Source: Lachnospiraceae bacterium (GTDB taxonomy: Bacteria > Bacillota > Clostridia > Lachnospirales > Lachnospiraceae). From it: 8,190 bases of DNA. Made by a program: the position numbers and the translations under genes. Positions 1 through 6,268 of this stretch are shown in pieces. The DNA is taken from the NCBI GenBank assembly GCA_003519685.1, contig DOWG01000140.1, positions 1-8,190 of the forward strand. Direction: 5' to 3'. The notes under the pieces were generated by a model. It saw only the letters and a program-made list of their open reading frames with translations. It was not told the DNA's origin and searched no databases. The number at the start of each line of letters is the position of its first letter. The stretch's first letter is position 1.

Positions 1-372
1 GAGAGGGAGGATCCGGCAAGACTTGTATTTACTTCAAAGACAGGACCTGCGATCGCAGTTTCTCTCATTGATTTAGGCAACCGTTTCCGCCTGATTATCA
101 ATGATGTGGTTTGCAAGAAGATAGAAAAGCCGATGCCGAAGCTGCCGGTAGCAACGGCATTCTGGACTCCGCAGCCGGACCTGACCGTAGGAGCAGAAAG
201 CTGGATACTTGCAGGAGGTGCGCATCATACGGCATTTACCTATGACCTGACTGCGGAGCAGATGGGAGACTGGGCGGCAGCCATGGGAATTGAAACGGTT
301 TATATTGATAAAGATACCACCATCCGGAACTTAAAAAATGAACTTCGATGGAACGGGGTTGCGTTCCGGTAA
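1..372 (+). CDS. araA: L-arabinose isomerase, C-terminal part (5' end outside window)
   Basis: AraA interconverts L-arabinose and L-ribulose in the cytoplasm, the first step of bacterial L-arabinose catabolism. The frame is open from base 1 and gives 123 residues ending in TAA at 370-372; the family is usually about 490-500 residues, so roughly the last quarter is present. Visible family hallmarks are PKLPVATAFWTPQPDL (residues 43-58), the WILAGGAHHT block (about 68-77) and a C-terminal DKDTTIRNLKNELRWN segment. By comparison with E. coli AraA, the second His of GGAHHT (residue 76 here) should be the metal-binding histidine. The first in-frame ATG at 106 is internal and is not the start. A sugar kinase follows 70 bp downstream on the same strand, fitting an arabinose operon. 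No truncation or frameshift is seen in the visible part. Confidence 0.95.
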   Translation, partial: EREDPARLVFTSKTGPAIAVSLIDLGNRFRLIINDVVCKKIEKPMPKLPVATAFWTPQPDLTVGAESWILAGGAHHTAFTYDLTAEQMGDWAAAMGIETVYIDKDTTIRNLKNELRWNGVAFR

Positions 373-386
373 GTAGAAGACTGTTA

Positions 387-415
387 TTGCAATAGAAATA
401 GCCGATCAATATAAT
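387..415 (+). promoter_or_regulatory. Candidate secondary promoter ahead of the sugar kinase
   Basis: A perfect -10 hexamer TATAAT (410-415) lies 17 bp after TTGCAA (387-392, four of six matches to the -35 consensus), inside the 70 bp gap between araA and the kinase. The -35 is embedded in a 10 bp palindrome TATTGCAATA (385-394). The site could add transcription of the kinase beyond the araA read-through, but it is predicted from sequence only and AT-rich gaps often yield such matches. Confidence 0.45.
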
Positions 416-442
416 AGAGGTAAATAGATTGGAGGGAATGGT

Positions 443-2053
443 TTGGATAGAAGTAGTATGGAGGAAAGAAAAGAAGCGATTAGAAACGGTAGAACGACAC
501 TTGGAATCGAGCTGGGTTCCACCAGAATTAAGGCAGTTTTAATGGATGAGCATTATGCGCCGGTCGCGGTCGGTAACCATGATTGGGAGAACCGCTATAT
601 CGATAATATCTGGACGTATACCCTGGAGGATATCTGGGAAGGAGTTCAGGGCAGCTATCGGAATATGGCGGAAGACGTAAAAAATAGGTATGGAGTAACC
701 ATTACCACCATCGGAGCGATCGGATTCAGTGCGATGATGCATGGTTATATGGCTTTTAATAAGGATGGGGAAATCCTGGTTCCTTTCCGTACCTGGAGAA
801 ATACCATTACAGGAGCTGCCTCGGAGAAATTAACAAAGCTGTTTGAGTATAATATTCCCCAGCGGTGGAGTATCGCCCATCTATATCAGGCCATCCTAAA
901 TGGGGAGGCACATGTACCGGAGATTGATTATCTTGTTACTCTGGAAGGGTATGTACACTGGATGCTGACCGGGCAGAAGGTACTTGGCATCGGAGATGCT
1001 GCCGGTATGTTTCCGATCGATCTGCAAAAGAAGGATTTTAATGAGCGGATGATCCGCCAATTTGATGAATTGATCGCATCAAAAGGGTTTCCGTGGAAGC
1101 TTCGGGACATTTTGCCGAAGGTTCTGGTTGCCGGGGAGCCGGCCGGTGTATTAACCGCAGAAGGTGCCAAACGTCTGGATCCCAGCGGTAATCTGCGTCC
1201 TGGAATTCCGCTTTGTCCTCCGGAGGGAGATGCGGGAACCGGTATGGTGGCGACCAACAGTGTGGCAAGAAGAACGGGCAATGTCTCCGCAGGAACCAGT
1301 GTATTTGCCATGGTGGTATTGGAGCGGGAGCTGTCGAAAGTTTATCGGGAGATTGACCTTGTTACCACTCCGGCAGGCGATCTGGTTGCCATGGTGCATT
1401 GCAACAACTGTACTTCGGATCTGAATGCCTGGGTTTCCCTATTCCGGGAATTCTCGGAGGCTATGGGAATGGAGACGGATACAACAAAGCTGTTTTCTGT
1501 TTTATATAACAAGGCTTTGGAAGGAGATGCCGATTGCGGAGGCTTATTGTCCTACGGTTATTACTCCGGAGAGCATATTACCCATTTTGAAGAGGGAAGA
1601 CCCCTTTTTGCCAGAATGCCGGATGCTAGATTTAATCTGGCCAATTTTATGCGGGTTCATCTGTTTACCGCGCTTGGTGCACTAAGAACCGGGCTGGATA
1701 TTCTATTTAAAGAGGAACAGGTAAAGGTGGATCAGATTCTGGGACACGGAGGGCTGTTTAAGACCAAAGGAGTCGGGCAGAAGATTATGGCGGCAGCAAT
1801 GAACACACCGGTTTCTGTAATGGAGACCGCCGGAGAAGGCGGAGCATGGGGAATTGCTCTGCTTGCGGATTATATGCTTCACAAAGAAGAAGGGGAACCC
1901 CTTGACCGCTACCTTGCCGACCGGGTATTCGCAGGAAATGCCGGGACTAGGATCGAGCCGGATGAGAAAGACGTGGAAGGCTTTGAGCGGTTTATGGAAC
2001 GGTATACGGCAGGACTGTCCATCGAACGTGCTGCCGTGGAGGCAATGCGCTAG
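443..2053 (+). CDS. FGGY-family carbohydrate kinase, probable L-ribulokinase (AraK type)
   Basis: Predicted cytoplasmic ATP-dependent sugar kinase of 536 residues. The N-terminal FGGY domain opens with the phosphate-1 loop GIELGSTRIKAV (21-32), followed by a MMHGYM segment typical of pentulose kinases. The catalytic aspartate is probably D263 in PEGDAGTGM. The second phosphate motif is SAGTS (282-286), and the C-terminal domain carries GHGG (434-437) and GEGGAWG (464-470) for nucleotide binding. The TTG start at 443 is chosen because GGAGGG (431-436) lies six bases upstream; an in-frame ATG at 458 lacks a comparable site. Its place directly behind araA argues for L-ribulose as substrate, as for the non-classical ribulokinase AraK described in Clostridium acetobutylicum. 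By sequence alone xylulokinase is the main alternative. The usual Asp of the DxGT/S loop is Glu here (E23). No obvious terminator follows the stop. Confidence 0.9.
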   Translation: MDRSSMEERKEAIRNGRTTLGIELGSTRIKAVLMDEHYAPVAVGNHDWENRYIDNIWTYTLEDIWEGVQGSYRNMAEDVKNRYGVTITTIGAIGFSAMMHGYMAFNKDGEILVPFRTWRNTITGAASEKLTKLFEYNIPQRWSIAHLYQAILNGEAHVPEIDYLVTLEGYVHWMLTGQKVLGIGDAAGMFPIDLQKKDFNERMIRQFDELIASKGFPWKLRDILPKVLVAGEPAGVLTAEGAKRLDPSGNLRPGIPLCPPEGDAGTGMVATNSVARRTGNVSAGTSVFAMVVLERELSKVYREIDLVTTPAGDLVAMVHCNNCTSDLNAWVSLFREFSEAMGMETDTTKLFSVLYNKALEGDADCGGLLSYGYYSGEHITHFEEGRPLFARMPDARFNLANFMRVHLFTALGALRTGLDILFKEEQVKVDQILGHGGLFKTKGVGQKIMAAAMNTPVSVMETAGEGGAWGIALLADYMLHKEEGEPLDRYLADRVFAGNAGTRIEPDEKDVEGFERFMERYTAGLSIERAAVEAMR

Positions 2054-2087
2054 AAACTTACAAAAATCGTTACATGGAATGATTTGG

Positions 2088-2100
2088 AAATGTGACATTT
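2088..2100. other. 13 bp perfect inverted repeat behind the kinase gene
   Basis: AAATGT-G-ACATTT forms a perfect dyad 34 bp after the kinase stop and about 45 bp before the -35 element of the ABC-F promoter. There is no T-run after it, so it does not look like a terminator. A protein-binding site is possible, but a chance dyad in AT-rich DNA is equally plausible. The rest of 2054-2145 shows nothing recognisable. Confidence 0.3.
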
Positions 2101-2145
2101 AAAAATTCATTAATAAAATCCATAAATCAAATTGCTGAATATCGC

Positions 2146-2174
2146 TTGACGGCAGACCGTTTACTTATTAGAAT
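2146..2174 (+). promoter_or_regulatory. Strong sigma-A-type promoter for the ABC-F leader transcript
   Basis: TTGACG (2146-2151, five of six to consensus) and TAGAAT (2169-2174, five of six) are separated by an ideal 17 bp. Transcription would start near 2181, giving a leader of about 325 nt before the ABC-F start codon. It is one of the best promoter matches in the window, and nothing else upstream explains the downstream leader ORF and terminator. Confidence 0.75.
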
Positions 2175-2224
2175 AGAGGAAGATAATAATATCAACGAGA
2201 TAGTATCAATGGAAGGATATCAAG

Positions 2225-2371
2225 ATGAACAACATACTTAAATGGGTAAAATTAGAATCTATTATGACAGCGTTTTTTCCGATCAACGGGATTAGTGCGT
2301 CCAAATTTAATAGATTTCATCAACCATATAAGTATTTTGGAGAATTCATGTTCGATTCCGGCAACGGATAA
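2225..2371 (+). CDS. Small 48-residue ORF, probable leader peptide
   Basis: ATG at 2225 is preceded by GGAAGGA (2211-2217) seven bases upstream, a good ribosome binding site, and the frame stays open to TAA at 2369-2371. The peptide starts MNNILKWVKLESIM, has paired Phe at 17-18 and an aromatic stretch HQPYKYFGEF (32-41). It has no signal peptide or clear membrane segment, and I do not recognise it. Its position about 45 nt after the predicted transcription start and 57 nt before the terminator suggests a regulatory leader whose translation state controls read-through into the ABC-F gene. It is longer than many leader peptides. It could instead be a remnant of an older gene or an independent small protein. 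Confidence 0.5.
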   Translation: MNNILKWVKLESIMTAFFPINGISASKFNRFHQPYKYFGEFMFDSGNG

Positions 2372-2394
2372 CTAGCAACGGACAGATAATATTA

Positions 2395-2424
2395 GTGAAA
2401 CGGTATACCAATATATATTTTCAC
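2395..2424 (+). other. Stem-loop just upstream of the terminator
   Basis: GTGAAA (2395-2400) is perfectly complementary to TTTCAC (2419-2424) across an 18 nt loop. The loop itself contains the self-complementary GGTATACC (2402-2409) and an AT-rich run. It ends four bases before the terminator stem. In an attenuator it could be a spacer or an alternative-fold element; alone it is a weak hairpin. Confidence 0.35.
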
Positions 2425-2428
2425 AAGG

Positions 2429-2459
2429 AATCCCAAAGCTTATGGCTTTGGGATTTTTT
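2429..2459 (+). terminator. Intrinsic terminator in the ABC-F leader
   Basis: An 11 bp perfect stem (2429-2439 pairing with 2445-2455), with left arm AATCCCAAAGC and a 5 nt loop, ends in a run of six T (2454-2459). This is a textbook Rho-independent terminator. It lies 375 bp beyond the kinase stop but only 47 bp before the ABC-F start, and downstream of the strong promoter at 2146. It would therefore stop leader transcripts unless antitermination occurs. A simpler reading is a late terminator for the small upstream ORF. Confidence 0.88.
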
Positions 2460-2506
2460 GCGTTCATCAGCTTATTCGGTATCGAAAGGAAAGAGAGGAC
2501 AATAAA

Positions 2507-4426
2507 ATGATAGAATTAAGTGTTCATAATATAACCAAATTTTACGGTGCAAATAAAATATTTGAAAATATCTCCCTAGAAGTAAAGACTGGGGAAAGAA
2601 TCGGCTTTATCGGACAGAACGGCTGCGGTAAAACAACGATGATGAAGATTATCATGGGAATGGAAGATTACCAGGCTGGGGAGATCGGCATTCGTAAGGA
2701 GGCGAGAGTGGGGTATCTCAACCAGATACCTGATTTTAGAGAGGACACTACGGCAAATGATGTGATCCATATGGCTTTTGGAGAGGTTTATCATACGAAG
2801 AAGCAGATGAAGCGGCTAGAGGAGCAGCTCAATCAGCTGGAGGGGAGCGCTTTGGAGAAGGCTCTTAACAATTATGGCAGGCTGATGGAGCAGTTTGAGA
2901 TTATGGGCGGCTATGAGGTAGAAACCAGAATCAGTAAGGTAACGAATGGACTTAAGATTTCAGATGCCGTGCAGAGCATGCTTTTTTCTGCGCTTAGCGG
3001 AGGGGAAAAGACGCGGGTCATTCTTGCTAAAATATTGTTGGAAGAGCCGGATATACTGCTTTTGGACGAACCGACAAACCATTTGGATCTGGATTCTATT
3101 GAATGGCTGGAGGGATTTTTAAAAGACTATCAGGGATCGGTATTGATCATTTCTCATGACCGGTATTTTCTGGATAGTGTCGTCGGCAAGATTATTGAAT
3201 TGGAATTTGATAAGGCAGAGGTCTATCTTGGCAATTACAGCTTCTATGTAGTTGAGAAGGAGAGAAGATTTCTGATCGCGTACAAGGCTTATCAAAACCA
3301 GCAAAAGAAAATCGAGCAGATGGAAAGGCAGATCGAGCGCTATCGCATCTGGGGAGAGATGCGTGACAGTGAAAAAATGTTTAAAAAAGCCAAGGAGTTG
3401 GAGAAACGGCTTGACAAAATTGATGCTCTTGACCGGCCCGTTTTGCAGAATCGGAAGATCCGCTTGAATCAGAATCAGATTACCAGAAGCGGCAATATCG
3501 TTCTGGAGGTACAGGGTCTTTGTAAGAGCTTTGGCAATAAGAAGCTTTTGGAGGATGTGAACGTTACGGTAAATTATCAGGATAGTGCCTGTATTATCGG
3601 TAAAAATGGCTGCGGCAAAACAACCCTGCTCAAGATGATTCTAGGAGAGCTTCAGGCGGACCGCGGCTCGGTCCGAAGCGGTTCCCAGGTTAAGATCGGA
3701 TATCTGCCTCAAAATGTAGTTTACGAAGATGAAGAGCAGACCGTATTAGAATATTTTACAGCAAGGCATAACCTGACAACCGGAGAGGCAAGATCACAAT
3801 TGGCGAAGGTGCTATTTTTGAAAGAGGATGTGAATAAGAAAATCCGGTTTTTATCCGGAGGGGAGAAAAGCAGATTAAGGCTGTGTTCCCTTACCTTTGA
3901 TCATGTGAATTTTATGATCTTAGATGAGCCAACGAATCATCTTGATATTGAATCAAGGGAAGTGCTTGAGGAAACGCTGCGTATCTTTGAAGGAACCTTA
4001 CTTTTTGTGTCTCACGACCGCTATTTCATTAATAAGGTGGCAGACAGAATTATTTCTCTTGATAATTACAGTGCCCGAGTTTACAACGGTGATTATACGT
4101 ATTATCTTGAGGAATACAGGAAGGAACAGGCAAGATTGGCAGAGCTGTCTGCCAAAGAGGAAAAAAGTCAGGTGAAAAAGCAGGAAAAGAAATCAGCGGT
4201 GCAGAGAGCGTCTGGACCGGTTCATCAGGCAGGCCGGCAAAGGAAGATCGAGCAGGCGGAGAAAGAGATTGAAGAGATAGAGACGAAGATAAAAGAAATG
4301 GAGCAAATCATGAATTTACACAGCACAGACGCGGATAAGCTTCAGGAGATCTTTGAAGAGAAAGAGAGATTGGATAAGGAGCTGGAGAGGGCTTATTTGT
4401 CCTGGGATGCTGTAATAAAGAATTAA
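2507..4426 (+). CDS. ABC-F family ATPase (candidate ribosome protection or translation factor)
   Basis: A 639-residue soluble protein with two ABC ATPase domains and no membrane segment, the defining layout of ABC-F translation factors that bind the ribosomal E site. Domain 1 has Walker A GQNGCGKTT (36-44), signature LSGGE (163-167) and Walker B with D187/E188. Domain 2 has GKNGCGKTT (365-373), LSGGE (449-453) and D473/E474. All catalytic residues are intact. The charged helical linker between domains (about 249-330) is the P-site tRNA interaction motif, which in resistance members reaches the peptidyl transferase centre. Residues from about 545 form a Lys/Glu-rich C-terminal coiled coil. ATG at 2507 follows GAGAGG (2493-2498). 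The attenuator-like leader favours a drug-inducible resistance protein of the VmlR/CplR kind. A housekeeping YdiF/Uup-like factor cannot be excluded from motifs alone. No terminator is evident behind it. Confidence 0.92.
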   Translation: MIELSVHNITKFYGANKIFENISLEVKTGERIGFIGQNGCGKTTMMKIIMGMEDYQAGEIGIRKEARVGYLNQIPDFREDTTANDVIHMAFGEVYHTKKQMKRLEEQLNQLEGSALEKALNNYGRLMEQFEIMGGYEVETRISKVTNGLKISDAVQSMLFSALSGGEKTRVILAKILLEEPDILLLDEPTNHLDLDSIEWLEGFLKDYQGSVLIISHDRYFLDSVVGKIIELEFDKAEVYLGNYSFYVVEKERRFLIAYKAYQNQQKKIEQMERQIERYRIWGEMRDSEKMFKKAKELEKRLDKIDALDRPVLQNRKIRLNQNQITRSGNIVLEVQGLCKSFGNKKLLEDVNVTVNYQDSACIIGKNGCGKTTLLKMILGELQADRGSVRSGSQVKIGYLPQNVVYEDEEQTVLEYFTARHNLTTGEARSQLAKVLFLKEDVNKKIRFLSGGEKSRLRLCSLTFDHVNFMILDEPTNHLDIESREVLEETLRIFEGTLLFVSHDRYFINKVADRIISLDNYSARVYNGDYTYYLEEYRKEQARLAELSAKEEKSQVKKQEKKSAVQRASGPVHQAGRQRKIEQAEKEIEEIETKIKEMEQIMNLHSTDADKLQEIFEEKERLDKELERAYLSWDAVIKN

Positions 4427-4436
4427 TAATAAATAA

Positions 4437-4466
4437 GTGGCAAAGTTGCTGCTTAACCTTTATAAT
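4437..4466 (+). promoter_or_regulatory. Candidate promoter of the WG-repeat lipoprotein
   Basis: A perfect TATAAT (4461-4466) lies 18 bp after GTGGCA (4437-4442, four of six to the -35 consensus). Transcription would begin near 4473, leaving a leader of about 90 nt. It sits right behind the ABC-F stop, so the lipoprotein may have its own promoter as well as read-through from the ABC-F gene. Confidence 0.5.
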
Positions 4467-4489
4467 AGCAGGTACAAAGTGATTTTCCA

Positions 4490-4508
4490 TCCAATCATTT
4501 TCATTGGA
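4490..4508. repeat. Inverted repeat in the lipoprotein leader
   Basis: TCCAAT and ATTGGA form a perfect 6 bp dyad around a 7 nt spacer, about 20 bp downstream of the predicted transcription start. It could be an operator for a dimeric repressor or a weak RNA hairpin. No T-run follows, so it is not a terminator. Function unknown. Confidence 0.3.
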
Positions 4509-4564
4509 ATAGGGAACAATAGAAGCAAAGAAGAGTAATTTGTTGTGACTTGGGAGGGAAAAAC

Positions 4565-6268
4565 TTGAAAAGGAAAATGATATTACCGATACTATTTGTA
4601 TCAATGATTGCCTTGGCTGGTGGTTGTTCTAAGCGAAAGGGAAACAGTGATGCAAGTTCGTTAGATACAACCATAAATCAGGATGGGTATGAGGCGGGAG
4701 CGTCAATACCATCGGATACGGATAAGAATAAGGAACTGCAAACCAATACGGATACGGAAGACCAGGCAGCATTATTTCCTGCTTATCAGCTGATTAACGG
4801 GGTAAGGCGCTATGGATTTATCGATGCGGCAGGAACGTTTGTAATAGAGCCTGCATTTACATCCGCTAAGGATTTTTCCGATGACCGCGCAGTGGTGAGG
4901 GACACGGAGCAAACGCTGGTGATTGATACCGAAGGAAATACGGTATTTCGAAGTGCGTTTGATATCGAACCATTTCAAAACGGTGCGGCAATTATTTCAC
5001 AGATCGTAGAGGATAAATATTTGAAGGGATTTATCAATACCGAAGGAGATATTATCATTCCTCCGATCTATGAGAAGGCCGATGGATTTAACGAGGATGG
5101 CTCCGCTCTTGTTTCTCCTGAAAGGGGGATCTATGAGAGGATAGATAAGAGCGGAAAGGTACAGGAAAGCTGCAAATTAGAGGAGAAATACAGCAATGTT
5201 ATCGAATTCCGGGATGGATATATTGTTTACTCGGATTTTAACAGCATGAATATTGGTGTAGTAGATTATAAGGGAAAGCAGATTATTAAGCCGAATTACA
5301 GCGGGATTAAATATCTGGGAGACGATTTATTTGCAGTCTATGCATTGACCGATGAGTCGTTTGTTCCGGAATATGCCAGACCGGCGGCTTTATTTAATTG
5401 CAGCGGTGAGCAATTGACCGGATTCCGGTATTATGACATAAGTGAGTTTAATGAAGGATTTGCTTCTGTTACGGATAATAAATACACCTATTTCATTAAT
5501 GAAAAAGGGGAGGCTGTGAAGGAGCTGCCGAAGTTCGCCGGCAGAGGAACTTTGAAGTTTGTGGGAAACGATATTATAAAGGCAGAGATTGACCGGGATT
5601 TGATCTATCAGCAGAAGGATAATGCGATCCTCTGGCAGAATGACCGCACGCAAATACTTGCCTCCAATCTGCAGGTGAAAGCCAATAAAGTAAAGCTCAA
5701 TAAGTATGTTACCGTTTACTATCCAGTGATAGAAGGCCTGGATGCAGGAGTTCAGAAGCGGGTAAATGCTAAATTGCATGACCTGTTTACGCAGGGCCGC
5801 CTGGATACGGAGGAAGAGGATTACCTTTCCGCAGAGGACGACTTTGCTGCAAAGCTTCAGAAGAATCTGATCATAATAAGGAAAACCGGATATGATTATT
5901 ATTTTGGAGCCGCCCATGGTATGCCAATCCGGCAATACTATTATATCGATAGGACTACCGGGAATTTCTATGAGTTAAGTGATCTTTTCCGTAAGGACAG
6001 CGATTATGAAAGCAGGATAAATTCCATTCTCAGTGATCAGATTGAAGAAGAGTTAGAGAAAGACGATACCATGTTTTTCACAGACAGCTTCCAGGGAATC
6101 CGGGAGGATCAGGATTTTATCCTCACCGGGGATTCCATTATTCTATATTTTACACCAATGGAAATCGCTGCCTATGCGGAAGGATTCCCGGAGTTTACGA
6201 TACCCTTTGAGAAAATCAAGGATATTATCGATACGGACGGAGCTTTTTGGAACGCTTTTAAGAAATAA
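4565..6268 (+). CDS. Lipoprotein with degenerate WG repeats and a DUF3298 (RsiV-like) domain
   Basis: A 567-residue predicted lipoprotein anchored to the outer face of the membrane. TTG at 4565 is chosen because GGGAGGG (4552-4558) lies six bases upstream; the longer in-frame TTG at 4550 overlaps that site. A KRK-led hydrophobic signal peptide ends in AGGC with lipidation at C21, then a Ser/Thr/Asp-rich linker runs to about residue 75. Residues 84-322 hold roughly seven copies of a unit of the form G-F-I-D-x-x-G followed by IxPxF/Y and D/NxG, starting with YGFIDAAGTFVIEP. These are WG-type beta repeats in which the Trp is replaced. From about 369 to the end lies a DUF3298-like domain with GAAHG (448-452), ID-TG-x-x-YELSDLF, and an IAAYAEGFPEFTIP stretch. 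The role is unknown; DUF3298 occurs in the anti-sigma factor RsiV and in peptidoglycan deacetylases, hinting at envelope sensing. The 3' end overlaps the convergent protease gene by 11 bp. Confidence 0.88.
   Translation: MKRKMILPILFVSMIALAGGCSKRKGNSDASSLDTTINQDGYEAGASIPSDTDKNKELQTNTDTEDQAALFPAYQLINGVRRYGFIDAAGTFVIEPAFTSAKDFSDDRAVVRDTEQTLVIDTEGNTVFRSAFDIEPFQNGAAIISQIVEDKYLKGFINTEGDIIIPPIYEKADGFNEDGSALVSPERGIYERIDKSGKVQESCKLEEKYSNVIEFRDGYIVYSDFNSMNIGVVDYKGKQIIKPNYSGIKYLGDDLFAVYALTDESFVPEYARPAALFNCSGEQLTGFRYYDISEFNEGFASVTDNKYTYFINEKGEAVKELPKFAGRGTLKFVGNDIIKAEIDRDLIYQQKDNAILWQNDRTQILASNLQVKANKVKLNKYVTVYYPVIEGLDAGVQKRVNAKLHDLFTQGRLDTEEEDYLSAEDDFAAKLQKNLIIIRKTGYDYYFGAAHGMPIRQYYYIDRTTGNFYELSDLFRKDSDYESRINSILSDQIEEELEKDDTMFFTDSFQGIREDQDFILTGDSIILYFTPMEIAAYAEGFPEFTIPFEKIKDIIDTDGAFWNAFKK

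Larger units (their letters stand above)
2181..2506 (+). promoter_or_regulatory. Putative transcription-attenuation leader of the ABC-F gene
   Basis: Between the promoter and the ABC-F start lie, in order, a 48-codon ORF with its own ribosome binding site, a 6 bp stem-loop and a strong intrinsic terminator. A terminator placed inside a transcription unit upstream of its main gene implies conditional read-through. Antibiotic-resistance ABC-F genes such as vmlR and the Listeria lmo0919 type are known to be controlled by ribosome-sensing attenuators of this layout. Two leader segments, GGGATT (2288-2293) and GATTCC (2354-2359), are exactly complementary to 2429-2434 (AATCCC) and 2427-2432 (GGAATC). 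They could therefore compete for the left arm of the terminator. The parts are visible in the sequence; the drug-responsive mechanism is inference and no folding was computed. Confidence 0.6.

Noticed and set aside
438..440. ATG just after GGAGGG as start of the kinase
   Set aside because: It is in a different frame from the kinase ORF (443 frame) and its spacing to the ribosome binding site is too short.
928..1311. Antisense ORF of 127 residues, and a similar 131-residue one at 1703-2098
   Set aside because: Both mirror the kinase gene, show low-complexity shadow composition and lack family features.
2088..2100. Palindrome as terminator of the arabinose genes
   Set aside because: The stem is short and AT-rich and is not followed by a T-run.
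4550..4564. Upstream TTG as start of the lipoprotein
   Set aside because: The extension would encode the Shine-Dalgarno GGGAGGG itself; TTG at 4565 is correctly spaced and gives a normal lipoprotein signal peptide.
5390..5935. Antisense ORF of 181 residues inside the lipoprotein gene
   Set aside because: It has no recognisable motif and lies fully opposite a well-supported coding region; it is a frame shadow.
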